Shown here: positions 1-13,362 of the stretch, piece by piece
Layout of the letters: each line of letters begins with the position of its first letter
Position numbering within the stretch: position 1 is the stretch's first letter
NCBI GenBank assembly: GCA_024036415.1
Contig: JAMWET010007210.1
Span: 47,501-111,500 of the forward strand
DNA: 64,000 bases
Source of the DNA: Prochilodus magdalenae
Taxonomy: Eukaryota > Chordata > Actinopteri > Characiformes > Prochilodontidae
Direction: 5' to 3'
Notes under the pieces: generated by a model
What the model was told of the DNA's origin: nothing
What the model saw: only the letters and a program-made list of their open reading frames with translations
Database searches by the model: none
Program-made: the position numbers and the translations under genes

Positions 1-2395
1 TTCATGAAAAGTGAAAATAATTAACCAGTGCCTTTTATACTCACATCTGACTGTTCCATGTTGGCCAGACAGCTGTAAACAAAGCCACCCACTCTGACTG
101 GTCCTCGACTATATCACTTGGGGTGACGGGCCACTGCTCAGTCTGCACCGTTGCGGTCTTTGCCAAAGGCGCTGTTTATACTGAAGTAGGGTGACAATAG
201 TGTACATCCACAAACCCACGCTAAAAGAAATGGGTCAGGAAAATACCATTTCGGCCATGCGTCTGTGCTGAAATAGGGCTCAGGAGGTGGCATCGCCTGC
301 GTAATTTCCAACCAAAGTGGTTTAAAATACTACTGTGTGCTGGATTTTCAATGCTACGCTTCCTGCTGTGCGACTCCACACGCCGGCGAAGGTGCTATAA
401 TTTCTGGACATGGAAATAGAAACTGGGCACGAATGGCAATAAATTGGCTCTTGCACCAAATTAACCATATGCCAGCCATATACCAACAAACCGTGTCGGT
501 GCCCATATGAAAACAGAGCCCTTCGTTTGTTCATCTGTACCATATTGTTTCGTATTGTTTTGACACGTGCTTTGATTTCCAGCATATACGTACACGGTTT
601 TACGTGAGCTAAGCTTTTAAGAATCCCCAGCTTAGCAGCGATACTGCACAGCAAGGTCACGTAGCGCGCATCTCACCCTACTTTCCACTGGTGATGTTAT
701 ATCGGGTTTATAAACGGCACAGAGTTTATGTCTTTCCAAAGTACACATTCTAAAACACAGCGTCTCTGTTTTATCCCTGCGCCTATGCTCATGCCCTAAA
801 CCTGTCCCTCACCTATTCAGTCTCCCGATCCGTTTCTCCTGCTCGCACGCCCTCTTTTTTAATGTACTGTTGCTGTTTCCATATCAAAGGCATTCACTTT
901 TGTGCAGTGACAGTAAGATATACTTGTTTACTCGCAGACTACGGTCCTATTTTAGTGCCCAAAGAAGCGACTGCTCCAGTCCTGTCAAAATCAAAGGGAA
1001 GAGAGAGATTCTCAGGCACTCAAGATCCAAAGTAAATAAAGTCGGACTCGGAGCAGCGAGGGTATTCTACTGTACAGCCAGTGCATCTTGTCAAAGTGCT
1101 AAGTGTCTAGGGAGAGGCCTGTTAGCTTGAGTGATCTCTTTTGAAGTTGGATATTCGCAGCTGGACATTAGAGTTGCGATGGCTCTTCATAAGCAGCAGA
1201 TATCTCATTCAGATCTGCTCAGAGATTCGGGAGAAGTCGACTTAGTCTGGAAAGGTTTGAAAGGCCAGCTCTTCCGGCCTAAAAAGCATCAGGTTCCTGT
1301 TTTCAAATTGGGAGCCTTTAGTTTATTCTCTTGACCATGCTTTGACTTAACAGACAGTGAGTAGGAGTTGTTACTCGAAACCACTTGACACGCCATGTGT
1401 CGAATTGCCACTCATCCTCACTCAGTTGGTTGGACCATTTTCAAGCTGAACGTAACCAGAGTCAGCTCTCTGTCTGGGTTTGCAAGCAGACGAGATTCCT
1501 GACTACCTACCCTTCCCGTAGCGGCATGGTTGAGGAAAGCATTTCTTCCCCTGCTGCACGAGTGCTGTGCTTGAAAATATCGCAGTCAGTCAAACGTATT
1601 CTCTTGATTGTTCTCATCATGCAGCCGAATTTGTTTCTTACAGGGAACATGGTGTAGTATTTACCCATTATCTTTCAAAGTTGCATTATTTGGGTCATAC
1701 TCTCTTTATCATGCAGTGGTGGGTGTGTGGTAGGTGGGTGCCTCGAAAGCTGTTAGCTGCAAAAGGCACAGCGGGGACTGTGTATGTGTGTGTCATCTCT
1801 CAAAGAGTTTTTTTTCCTTTCTCTTCGGAAGAGCTCGGGCTGTTGTGGAACTCACTCTGGATGTTTATTCTCCACTGAGCCAAGTGGCACTCTGATAAGA
1901 CATTCTGGCTCTGTAATTTTACAAGGTCACTTCTCCATGGCGGAGGTGTCTGGATGGTTGATTCATGTCCAATCATTTATTTCTTAACCAACGGTCTGAG
2001 TCCTCTCGCCGGATGAAATATCATGAGTCCTCAAATTAATGTCATGCTTGACTAGATAAACCTGAGATGAAATATTTCACGCTATCTTTAGCAACCGCTC
2101 AGGTTGCGTGTGAATGTTTGAGGGGCTTTTACATCTTATGTCTGCTCTAATATGGGAAATTATCTTCCATTCGCTACTGAAGAGTTGCTGTAATAAGATT
2201 CTCTTAGGTTCACTACTGAACACTCCATGAATGGTGTTTGCTTCAGCTTACTGTCAGAGCACATGAAGGATCTATCTGATTTCAGAAACTCAAGGCCTGA
2301 GCTAGGATTCAAGTAGGTTCAGGTCTAGGTTATACTCTTGAAAGTAAAGGTGCCCAAAAGGGTTCTTTGAAGTGGTGCTATGAAATAAGACAATA

Positions 2396-3141
2396 TGCCA
2401 TGGGACACGGTGCTGACAGGGACAAAGAACCACGATGCTTGCCGAGCTAAAAGTCAGATGAGCTTTATTAAACAATCAGATAATTAAAACACAGCCACAA
2501 AACATAAACACGCATAGAGGGAGAGGGCAAGATCGGAGTCAAGGGCAGGCTAAGGTCAAAACCAGGATAGTCAGGTAGCCAAAGTTGAAGGACTAGGCAA
2601 GAGAATGGTCAAAGGAACAGAGGAGCTCCGCGAATAACACCACTACCCACCAGGGAGCGACCGTCCCATGTGGGAGAATGGGGTTCGAATCCCGTTCTGG
2701 GTGAGTCCTTGGGCAAGACTCCTTACACTACACTGGCCCACCTGTAATATGACTAACCTTGTACTGTAAGTCGCTCTGGATGAGAGCATCAGCTAAATGC
2801 CGTAAATGTAACGTAACACCTAAAAAGAGTAGATCAAATGAGAAAGCCGACAGGGATAAACCTGAAGGAGGTGGTCAAAACAAAGAGAGTCGAAAACCAG
2901 AGTCAGGATACACTCAGAAGCACCCAGAGTCGCAAACTAGGTTGGCAAAACTTTCCAGTGAGGAAGTGTTTGTGAGACGCATATATGCTGGAGCTATGGT
3001 ACAGCTGGGCGAAAACCCAGGAGACCTAGAGCGGAGCTGATTGGACAACTGGGGACATGTGGGTGTGAGGTCATCAAATGATGCCATCTGGGAAGTTGAG
3101 TCAGGAGGAGCGGAAGAGCTGGGAAAACCCGGAAGTGTGAC
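2396..3141. repeat. Interspersed element split by a SINE
   Basis: The left part (about 2396-2622) and right part (about 2819-3141) share a purine-rich style with many short AAAC/GTCA-type words. They resemble a widely dispersed fish repeat that begins near AGCTTTATT and ends in GGAAGTGTGACA. A tRNA-derived SINE sits between them, so the older element was probably interrupted. The resemblance is from memory; family and exact borders are unknown. Confidence 0.4.
2622..2818 (+). repeat. tRNA-derived SINE, copy 1
   Basis: A box-B-like GGTTCGAATCCC stands at about 2683 and the 3' tail GTAAGTCGCTCTGGATGAGAG at about 2767, ending in a TGCCGTAAATG-type end. This is the tail style of fish SINEs mobilised by L2-type LINEs. 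The box A region is degenerate. Compared with the copies at 35388 and 51377 it lacks about 26 nt after the tRNA part (the GCTGTGCTACACC segment). Confidence 0.8.
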
Positions 3142-4639
3142 ATGTGCGATGATTTTATGATAAAGAATATGAAAAGCTTTTCTGAAACTTAAAAGATTTA
3201 ATATTTGAATGTGAAACTGATAATGTAATCTAATAATGCGATTTACTGTAAACAGTTCTACCGTTAAGTAGCACCTTTATACTTTAACCGGTTCCTCCAC
3301 AGCTGTCAACAGGCACTGGAAAGTCACATATCATCAATATTATTTTTATGCTTAGTGACCGGGAGAACATATGGTCTCTTTATACTGTTCCTCTCTGTAG
3401 CCATTTTTTGGGTTTCCACTACGGCACAGTGGAACATGCCCATAGGTTTTTTTCCCCCCTCCAAAAGAACTGCTAGTGGTCATTAGCATAGAAAACCATT
3501 CTCCAGAAAATGACCATTTCTTCACAACTAGCTGTATAAATATCAGTGTTAAATATTAAGGTTTATAATACACAGACTGAATTATCATTTCTTTTCAAGC
3601 TCAGTCTTATTTAATGCCTTGGCTCATTAACACGGCCAATTACTTTTATAAGAGCCACTTTATAAGAACCGTTCATTGGACAGTTCCTCAGGGGACCATA
3701 TTTGCAGAGCAGATGTAAAAACATAACTCATAATGAAGATTCTACACAGTTCTATTTTACTAGAGCTGTACGCTAAAACCGAGAACCATTTAGGAACCTT
3801 CATTTTCAGAGTGCACCTTCACTCCTGGGCCCTTACTAGTCAGGGGGTTAGCACTGAACTAACGTGGGACGATCCATCGTTAAACTAACTAACATCTGAC
3901 GTACCACCGTTTCCCTAATTGTCTTGCCTTGCTGGTGCCACAGTAGTTTAAACACGATGGTTTGAACCACCATAATTCCAAATGTGTTTAGTCCGACTTT
4001 CACAACAGGAAACTTGCAAAATCTCACACACCTTGTAATAAGGCCAAATTATGAGAATCAGTATACATAATTAATGCATTATTTAGGCTGCTCTATTTAT
4101 TCATACTGTAAACATGTAACTTTCCACCACCACTACCAGTCACAGTACTAGATTAAATTAATCAATTTAAAAATATATGATAATGTCAACCATAAAAATA
4201 ATAACAATAATAATGCTGATATTATAAATTTAATATTCTAAATATAATATTATACATATAATATTAACAGATAACACTTCTTATAAAAACATTTCTTCAA
4301 AAACAAAATAGGAGTATTAGCAATATCAAAGCAGCATATCAAAGTGGCATGGCGTGACAATGTCGCGACACAGTGGTGAAGACAGAGCATCTCATAGGGA
4401 CATTGTTTAAACCAGGTGACTTTCTTTTCCTTTCTCTGTAATGGTAAGGGAAGCTCTCTGTGATTAAGAACCGATTTATCAGCGCTTTATAGTTTTCCAC
4501 GTTGTATTTTATGATATGTATCTGTAGCAAAGAATAATTTCATAATATTATAATATTGTATATGTAGAGATATTAGGACATACATTAAGGACTACATGTT
4601 TACTGCATCTGATGTTATAAAAGTTCGCACCAGAAGACC

Positions 4640-4975
4640 GGTGTAAATTATTTCAGCTCACTGACAGATCTGCTTCTACTGTGTTATCGATGGTGTCCTC
4701 ACCAGGATCTAAGTTTCTAGCCACAGGTTTACAGCTGTAGTTCCAACCACACAACTTAACCACAGTGTTCGCAAACGTTCGGTGGAACTGCGGTTTTGGG
4801 AAACTCCAGTGTCACTGGGTTAACGATGGTTCGGACTATGTAAGTTACCTCCACAGTTGTAACCATGGTTCTGGGAGACACTTGCATCGCACCTGTATCG
4901 TTGCGTCTATGTAAGTTGCTAGCGTAGTTGGCTAACTATGGTTTTGAAAAACGCACCCCTGGTCTTTTGTTGTTA
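4640..4975 (-). repeat. Dispersed repeat, inverted copy
   Basis: This stretch contains words such as GGTTTTGAAAAACGCACCC, CTGCGGTTTTGGGAAAC and CCATGGTTCTGGGAGACAC. They are reverse-complement versions of words at 7165-7440 (GGGTGCGCTTTCC, GTTTCCCAAAACTGCAG, GTTTCCCAAAACCATGG). It is a degenerate copy of a fish repeat built around the GTTTCCCAAAAC word. Borders are approximate. Confidence 0.6.
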
Positions 4976-7164
4976 TCGTCATGGGTCTCAAGCATACAAT
5001 CAGGAGTTACATGGTTCTTGCATGCATTTCTCATATAAATCAGTTTCCCAGACACATAATCATGAGTTCTGACAGAACACAAAAGGCAGGATCTCAAAAA
5101 AGGACCAAAATTATGAAAATGGAGATTCTACAGGAACGATCCCCGGGAACATTGTTGTTGGATATAAAGACAAGCGTCCTACAGAGCTGGCAAATCGCCC
5201 TGTATATAATGATATTCAGAAATCTGACTTACTTTACCCTTTATTCCTTTCTCCAGATTTCTCCCCGTGCTAGTCTCCCCGTCTTGCGGTTATGTAGACA
5301 TTCTCCCCATTCAAACTCACAAAGCAGTGAGAGGCAAGCCTCTTCATTCTGCATTCTCCTACAACACCCATATGCACCCACATAGACTCCTGCTGTTCTT
5401 TTGCTGGTGGAAAGTGTGGCGTCTGTGTGTGAAATTAACTCAGACGTGTGGGAGTTCTCTCACTAATGAATGTAAGAGAATTTTTTATGTGTGTCAGAGA
5501 CTATTTTCAGTAGTGATGGAAATGGGACTGGATGTTTCTTTGGTGTGCGGTGTTCGTACGTATATGTGATCCGTTGTGAACATGACACTCCTCCACGTGT
5601 GTAGTACTCAGTCTGTGTTGTCCCTGATTGCACTTTTAACAGATTTCATAAAAGATACTGGACCATCCGAGGTGCCTGATGATGAAAGATGCTGGTCCCT
5701 GCTATCGGTTAATTGGTTACATAAAGTATGTTTGGTAATATCTCTTTAGATGTCTCCAGGCAGTGCAGGAATGCAGTCAGGCATGATGTTTCCTAATGAC
5801 CTAAAACACTCATGTCTTTAAGTGCATCTCAATAAGTCTGCTGCTCAGTCGTGAGCTTTCTGTACAACCACATTTCAAGCCTCTAAAGCTCCAAGACCAA
5901 AAACATCTCGGCTTCTCACGGTGCACGGCTGCTCGCAAATCAGCCGACTGCCAGGACTATTTCCTTCAAGATTGCTCTTGACAACCTGTGCTCGCTGTCA
6001 TCTAATTACACGCTCTCACTTTGGTTCAAAGCAGATGGATTTAAATATCCAATTGGCACAACTGATTAGCTGATGTGATCGGCGCTGCAAGTCATTCTTC
6101 AGTGACTAACAACAACATCAGCTGCGACATCATAGCTGTGCATCAGTCTCACACATTACCATAAAGCAGAAGCGCATGCACAACATCTGCGTGAAACCTC
6201 GGGTAGGGCCGTTTGATGTTGAAGATGTGTGATTCCTCTTTAGCATGTTACATCATACACTTGATATACAGTGATTCATGCGCAAGATGCACTTGTCTCA
6301 TGATGTTAAGTTTCGATTTAGTCATGCCTCAGTGCTAATGCTAGCCGTACTCTAACATTAGCAGAATGCCTCTTAATGCTCATCAGCTCCGTACGAGGAA
6401 ATAGTGGCACCTTCGGTATTTACTTCTGATCGTATTCAGCGCCCGAGCCGTCGTTTCTTTATTATCTTACATATGCATCTTTGATAACATGATAAAGCCA
6501 TGCCTGGAGAAGGGGGAAGGGAGGGGGGCAGCAGATATGAAGCAAATCTCTCCACCCCTTTATCCTCAGCTCCACCTGCCAGTCATCCATCTTGGCACTC
6601 ATCACCATCACCATTTGTTTTCCATCCGCCTCCCAAGATCCACAGACCCAGAGAGACAGCAGCAGCCTTGATGCTGCAGTTATAGGTGTGATGTGGTTTT
6701 AGATTGCACCCAGTAATGTCTTGTGTTAGCATACCATTTAGCTAGCTGCTTTGGGGAGCCTACCCAGAGCTTAGCTCTCCCCTTAGATCTTTATTTAGAA
6801 TATCAGAAAAGAACCCAGTTTCTCATGTTTTCTTTAAATGTTCTTGATCTTCTGGATACTTGATTCTGTAGTTACACGCAGCTACATATGCAACCCCAAC
6901 ACTAAAATATAAATATAAATAAAAACATAACACAGTGATTTGCAAATCTCATAGACACATATTTTATTACTATAGAACGTAGAACACATACCTGATGTTG
7001 AAAGTGAGACATTTTATCAATTTGTGGAATTGGTTTAGAACTAGGCAGCCACACAAGTTAAAGAAGTTGGGACAGGACCAGGTCTACCATGGTGTAGCCT
7101 TTGCTCCTTTTGTAACACTCTGTAAACATCCGGAAAGGGAGGAGAGAGGAATGTTATCCCATGC

Positions 7165-8155
7165 TGGGGTGCGCTTTCCAAAACCGTAGTTACATAGTTG
7201 GAACGATACAGCTCAGAGGCAAGTGTTTCCCAAAACCATGGGTGGAACTGTGGAGGTAACTTTGTTGGTGACATTGTCCGAACCATCGTTAATCAACACA
7301 GGTGTTTCCCAAAACTGCAGTTCCACCAAACGTTTATAAACGCTGTGGTTAAGCTGTGTAGATGGAACTCCAGCTGGAGACCTGTGGTCAGGAGCCTAGG
7401 TTCTGATGACTAGGTCGTTGATGATGCAGGACGCAGTAGAAGGAGACACGTCAGGAAGCTAAAACATTTACATCAGCCTTCTGGTACCAACATGTCAAAC
7501 ATCGAATGCTTTGCACGTGTAGGTTCTGTGTGGGTTAGCTGAGTAACGTTAGCCTAGGCCTACGAAAAAGATGTTATGTTATTACCACCATGTATCATAA
7601 AAGACTGCTTAGAAATCTTTACAATACTTTAACGATTCAGTTCTTAACCACTGAGAGCTTTCATTGTCTTTATGTATAAGATGAAAGAACATCCCTTTCA
7701 TGGTTCGAACCCACATCTGTTTGAGAATGCCATCTTTGACAGTGGAACGCTATATTTACACGTTTATCCCGCAGTACCAGACACAGTGAACTTGGGAGCT
7801 TAGAACTCTCAAAACATAACGAGTTTATAAAAGAAGTGTTGTATATTATTGTTAATCTATATAAACATTAAAATCTTCTTTTTTTTAAGACACTCGTTCA
7901 GGCATTTCTATTAGGGTTTGGAAAATATAATTACATAGTTCAAACGACTGTTGTACAAACAAGGTACGACTGGTATTTTACAAGGGTTGAAATCAGACCG
8001 AAACACTCGTTCAATCGTAGCATAGTTCAAAGATGTTAGGTAGTACGACGTTTTGGGAAATGGTCGTAGTTCAGATGTTAGGTAGTTTAACGATGTTAGG
8101 TTCCGTTAGTTAGCTAGGTTTCGTTGTTGAACAGGAAGTGCACCCTGATGCAGAA
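7165..8155 (+). mobile_element. Probable non-autonomous DNA element
   Basis: The left edge reads GGGTGCGCTTTCC and the right edge, near 8137-8152, reads GGAAGTGCACCC, so the ends form an imperfect terminal inverted repeat of about 12 bp. Inside are repeated GTTTCCCAAAAC and GATGTTAGGTAGT words. No transposase coding is seen. The superfamily cannot be named and the element boundaries are an inference from the inverted ends. Confidence 0.45.
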
Positions 8156-11044
8156 TTCCTAGGTGCTTAACGTTCCGGATTTTGCCGAATGTTATCTATG
8201 GGGGAAGACCTGGACTCGAAGCAGGCCAGTTCAGCAGCCAGACTCTTCCTCTGTGAAGCCATGCTGTTGGATGCAGTATGTGGCATTGTCTTCCCTAAAT
8301 CTGCCTTCCCAGATTTTCTGAAATTGTTCCCAATTTATAGGTATAGTTTTGAAGATTGGTGAACCTCTGCCCATCTTAGCTTCTAAGAGACTCTGACTCT
8401 CTAAAATGCTTAGTCAGTGGCTTAGTTGCAAACTCCTCCTTCAGCTGTTATTATTAGAACCACTTACATTTCCAGCCGGTCCCAACGTTCCCAAATGTGT
8501 TGCTGCCGTCAAGTTCTATATGAGTTAATAATTTTCGTGAAAAATTATAAAATCTCTCACTTTCAACTTTCATCTCTCACTGTTATATATGTTCCATGTC
8601 CTGTTGTAAATAAAATTGGGCCTAAGATTTTAGGATAATTGCATACTGTTTTTTTTCCATTTATTGACATTTTACACAACATTTATATATTGCACCATTC
8701 ACCAAAGGTACAGTTTTATATAACCTATGACATAAACACCATAATATATACAGATGTACACATTCCCATATGTGCAATTTGCTAAGTCTGAGGTAGAAAG
8801 AAGATGCCGGGTATATACAAGAGATAGAATAGGAGATATATATTCTAGATTATACTAGATATGGATAGAGATTATCAAGGATGTCGACATATATGTGCAG
8901 GAATAGATGTGAGGTGCAGAGTAAATCTGCGTTGGGGTGTGGATGTGGTTTAGATGGTCTGTGGAGATTATGATGATGATTCAGATGAGAGCTGAAGTGA
9001 CAGGGCTATTGACCGATATTAATATTATGCAAAATTCATGCCTCGAGTCATATATAATTGGGAAAAGGGAATTCCTCCAGTTTTTCGGAATAATTTCGGA
9101 GTAAGTCAGTCTTTTAGATGTTAATCATTCACAGTAATTTGATGTGAAATTGTTTGTTGTACAGATTTCTTTACATCGATGGTAATGGGAACCAGGCGTC
9201 ATGATGGCTTTAACACAAATATAGACATTTATTAACTATTCAAAAGGCACTGTGTGTAGTCTGGGGTCTTTATGTTATTATAAGGTTAAAATAGAGAAAA
9301 ATGTGAAAGAAATAAAAACAATCAATCTCTCACCACCACTGTAAACTAATCTGACTAACCGAGTAAATCTACAGTGGAGCTTCCTACACCAGACCTTTAT
9401 TTACATCCCAGCTATTAGACTGTGTAGAATCCCATTCTCTAGGTAATCTCAGACGTGCTTTGGATAATGTATGTTAATAGCAGGTATCTTAAAGCCTAGT
9501 CGTTCCCTACATGTGCAGCTTTCGCACGTTCCTGAGATAACAGCTGTCCCGCTTGGCCGCCATTTTTGTTCCACATATTTAAAACACATGTGTTTGCAGA
9601 TAGCTAGAAATGGCTTCACCAACAGGCTTCGTCTGTAACAAACCACAGGAAGCTAAAGTTAGTTAGCTAAGGCATCAGGCTGGTGGGGTGAACGCGCTGG
9701 CTCTTCAGTGAAAGAGAGAACCCAGTGTGAAGTGCAGTTTGTTGGTCGAGTTGATTCCATACTCTGCTGTATAGATTTAAATGCTGTCGCTAGTTTAGAT
9801 TCACCTGTTTCAGGGACTCAAATGATGCTGAGTGGGGGGATCGGCAGCTCACCTTTACAATGGGAACCAATGTGGCAGACAGAAGATGTCCCGAAACAGC
9901 CTAGTTGTCTGGACAATGTCTTATTTCTAAAATTACACAGCTCGTTTTTGTCTGCTCTCTTGTGTTGTATTGCTATCATATCCACGTTAGGTACATGCAA
10001 GTAAACGTTGAGTGCTAAACTTCAGACTACATCAATCTGAGGAAAATATATAACGTCATATTACTTTGTAAATTTCATATTAGCCATCCTAGCTGATTAG
10101 GTCCGATCCATCAGGTCCGATCTTTTTTCCTGGGTGCATCTTTTATAAACTGTAAGCAGTTTTTTCTTAATGTTATAAATACAGTCCATACAGTGGAGGA
10201 GGAGAGTGATTCACAAACTATTAGTCATTAGTTATGATTATCTGTAAAATTGGGCTGGCAGGTTGTTTATATGATGGCAGATATGTCTCCAGTGTAAAGC
10301 ACAGGTGTTTTGTAAATAGGTGTTTTGAATTTGTCACATTACAGGAAACGTGTTTTGACACATCTGAATCTGAATGCTAAAAATTGCCATGTGCATAAAT
10401 CGAGGTTTCAAAATCGGGGGAAAGAAACAGAAGCCTCTTCTCTGAAGGATCCTGAGGATGCCGCCTCTCAAGTGTCAGCTACCACCATGACCTTTGACGC
10501 TCTGTCCATCAGCTTTCAGGGCTCGTACAGTCATATGTGTTTGAGCCACCAGAGCCCTGAACACAGACCTACCTAAGAGTCAAACTTGTTCTCCTCAGTA
10601 GACCAAGTTTATGTAAGGCATTGCTAGTGTAACCCACTGAAACTGGTCCAAAAGCATCTGCTCCTGCTACCTCGAGTCGGGTAGGCTCGGCTACGAACAT
10701 GTCTTGATCTGACTACCAGCCCAAATGTGGTATTCTGCTCGAGTGAGATGTTTGGCATATCCAGATTGATTTTTGATATTCTGGACAACAAATACACTGC
10801 ATCAAATCCATATCTGCAAATAGTGTAAAATCTGATTCCAATAGGATTCTCATAAATGATATGTCTCAGATATGTCTGGATGCTCTGGCTCATCCAAAAT
10901 AACTTCAGGCCCCCCCTTAAATTCCTGGTCATGAAAAATAATACTACAGTGGTATGATATTCACAGCAATGATTCTGATATGAAACCAGACGAATGAACC
11001 TTTTGATTACTATTTGAAATTCATTTCCATGGTTTCAAGCAAGT

Positions 11045-11846
11045 TAGGGACGCACTGATCTGCTATCAGGACTGGATATCGGCTCCGATATGAATTAAAC
11101 TAGCCTGATCAGGTATTGGATAATTAGGCCGAGCCCCACTCTGATTCGTTTGCGATGTGTGCTATGCCGTCAGTAGCATGTTTGCAGGGTGCCTGTAGAT
11201 GAACTACAAGGTGAGGTAACAGCTCCCCAGTAGAGTAAACGTAATGTGCAGAGGACAAACTTACAAACGGGGAACAAACAAAAACTGCCCAGAGGAAAAA
11301 CTGGCTCAACCGAGCAAACCAAAATGATTTCCTCAAACGAAAAGGAACCTCACCATGAAACCCTCCCAACCTAAAGAGGGGAGAAGCAACCTGCCTCGAG
11401 AGGCTCGAAACCTTCCACTGGCTGGTAATGAGAAACATGTGCACGTGACAACGGAAACTCAAGACTGAGCAACCCAGGGCCGGCACACTTATGCTTAAGC
11501 ATCGTGAGCTTCAGGTGTTAGCATTCGCCGCTTGATTGCTCTTGGTTGCCCTTTGTCTCCCCCAAATGGCTGGAGGTGGATCTGCAGTAGCCCAAGACCT
11601 TATAGCAGACTTGCCGTACAAACAGGAACCACAACAAGGAGCGAGCCAGAGAGTGAGCTGTACGAGTGAGCTTAGTAAAGTAGTGTTCATGTCAGTCCTG
11701 GTGCCGTACGTCGCTCCAACATGGTGAAGTATACGGTTAAATCATTCAAAAATGGTGTCGGATTAAGATCGGGTATCGACAGATATGCTAAGTTGATGTA
11801 TCGGTGCTGGTATCGGAACTGGAAAAGCTGGATCGATGCATCCCTA
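11045..11846. mobile_element. hAT-like non-autonomous DNA transposon
   Basis: The ends are TAGGGACGCACTGAT (left) and the complement of TAGGGATGCATCGAT (right), a terminal inverted repeat with few mismatches. Both ends are followed inward by the ATCGG-rich sequence typical of a common fish hAT family. The flanking 8-mers AAGCAAGT and AAGCCAAT agree at six of eight bases, as expected for an aged 8-bp hAT target duplication. About 802 bp; no transposase reading frame is visible. Confidence 0.7.
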
Positions 11847-12065
11847 AAGCCAATATGAAATTATTTAGTTATGTAGGTAATGTTTACACAATGCTGTATT
11901 AGTTTATTCTACCTAACTCTAACTGACTCCTGAGTCTGCTCCTTTCTACCTCAGGCTGGACTTTGTATCAGTTATCAGGTTTCATGTTTTAGCAGGTTTA
12001 TATGAGGTTGGTGATGGAGGGTATTGTAGCTCATCTGTCTCTCTGTGTCTCTCTGTTTTGTCAAG

Positions 12066-12367
12066 GACGAGGGGAGTCTGTGGCCACGTTCAAGGGCAAC
12101 GAGTTTTTCAGCTACGACCTGTCCCAGACGCCAATCCAGAGCAGCACGGACGAGATCACGCTGTCTTTCCGCACGCTGCAACGCAACGGCCTGCTGCTGC
12201 ACACCGGCAAGTCAGCTGACTACGTCAACCTGTCACTGAAGAGTGGGGCTGTGTGCCTCGTCATCAACCTGGGCTCCGGTGCCTTCGAGGCTCTGGTGGA
12301 GCCCTCCGATGGCAAGTTCAACGACAACGCCTGGCACGCCGTGCGCGTCTCCCGCAACCTGCGTCAG
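12066..12367 (+). CDS. nrxn2: nrxn2 exon, first half of LNS2
   Basis: This 302-bp exon encodes about 100 residues opening the second LNS (laminin-neurexin-sex hormone binding globulin) domain of an alpha-neurexin. Visible landmarks are [53 protein letters not shown] and [16 protein letters not shown], all close to vertebrate neurexin LNS2. The acceptor is TTTTGTCAAG after a CT-rich tract. The exon starts with two bases of a split glycine codon (phase 1), matching the GKEE junction after splice site 1 in mammals, and ends in phase 0 at CAG before GTAGTG. The 3' border is where the SS2 cassette is inserted in other neurexins. Alpha-neurexins are presynaptic adhesion receptors binding neuroligins, LRRTMs, cerebellins and others; LNS2 is one of their dystroglycan-binding domains. 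A cysteine in [10 protein letters not shown] replaces a residue I recall as tryptophan or serine in mammals. Confidence 0.96.
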
Positions 12368-12489
12368 GTAGTGTTCAGCTGGGGGCTTTATGCTGCCTCT
12401 TGTGGACAGTTTAAGTTTTCACCTTATAGCCTGAGTGTATATTCATAGTGTTGTTATTTTTTTATTTATTATCATGCGGGTTAGTTATT

Positions 12490-12640
12490 GTATATCAGTG
12501 GTCATCAACCCTGTTTCTGGAGATGGACTACTCTGCAGAGTTTTGCATTAACCCAGTGCACCACATCTGTTGCTGACTGCTTTCAGAAATCTTTTCTGAT
12601 TCGCTGAATGAGGTGTGGTGTGGTGTGTTCTAGTGGTCCT
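12490..12640. repeat. Fish interspersed repeat
   Basis: The segment reads like the widespread fish repeat that begins with GTGGTCATCAACCCTG and continues with TGGAGATGGACTACTCTGCAG. I recognise it by style only; family name and borders are uncertain. Confidence 0.45.
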
Positions 12641-13362
12641 TACAAATTCATGAATTTCCATGTTTAGCACAGAGGCTGCACTTAATCGGCTGTCCCAAAT
12701 GGGACACAAACCCTGCAGTCTTCCTCTAAGTGAGCATATCTGTGACTTTAATTCCGTGTGGACCTATGAGACACGGGTCCTCGAGGGTCTTTCTCTGTGA
12801 TGCTGGTAAGACAATTATAAATAAACACATTCACCAGAATTGGTCTTAGCCTGCATTGCAAAGGCATTTATAGTAAGAGACCTCTGTTGAGCCCGCCCTG
12901 ATGTTGACTTTGCCAAAGAAAGACTGAATCTCGAACTAAGCCTCGCAGAGCTCAGGGAGATGCTAATGTGCCTTCCATTAGATATGTGTCCCATTTCAGA
13001 CACATGACAAATCATCAAAGCGGTGTTGGACTAAACATGTATCCTGTAGGTCAGGGGTGCAGCTCCGGGCCCACACGCACAGTCAACAGTCTCACCTGGC
13101 TAGTAGTTACCGGAATGGCAAAGAAGAGAAATGTCCAAGATCAAGAGACAAATAGACAGACTCATTAGCATTTATATTCACTCCAGCTGGTTTCCTGATG
13201 CATTAAATCTGCCGCAAGAAACTGTCAGCCACCGGAATGTATCATGCAGGGCCTGCCAGAGATGTAAGAAAAGTGGCTGTAGCTGAGCTAAAGCTCAAAG
13301 CAGAGAAAGGTAGGTCTGAGTTTTTGGATGTTGTAGTGTTTCTTGCTATTCAAGGAGGACAA

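Larger units (their letters stand above)
1..12065. other. nrxn2: Upstream intron of nrxn2 (partial)
   Basis: No neurexin exon is recognised here. The first exon of the window enters in phase 1, so a coding exon must lie further upstream and this stretch is read as intron. It holds: about 1-2395 with nothing recognised; an interspersed repeat split by a SINE (2396-3141); AT-rich sequence without recognised features (3142-4640); two inverted copies of one repeat (4640-4975 and 7165-8155); motif-rich unique sequence near 5880-6140; unremarkable sequence 8156-11044; and a hAT-like element (11045-11846). Short SS1 cassette exons could hide here but none was recognised by eye. Confidence 0.7.
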
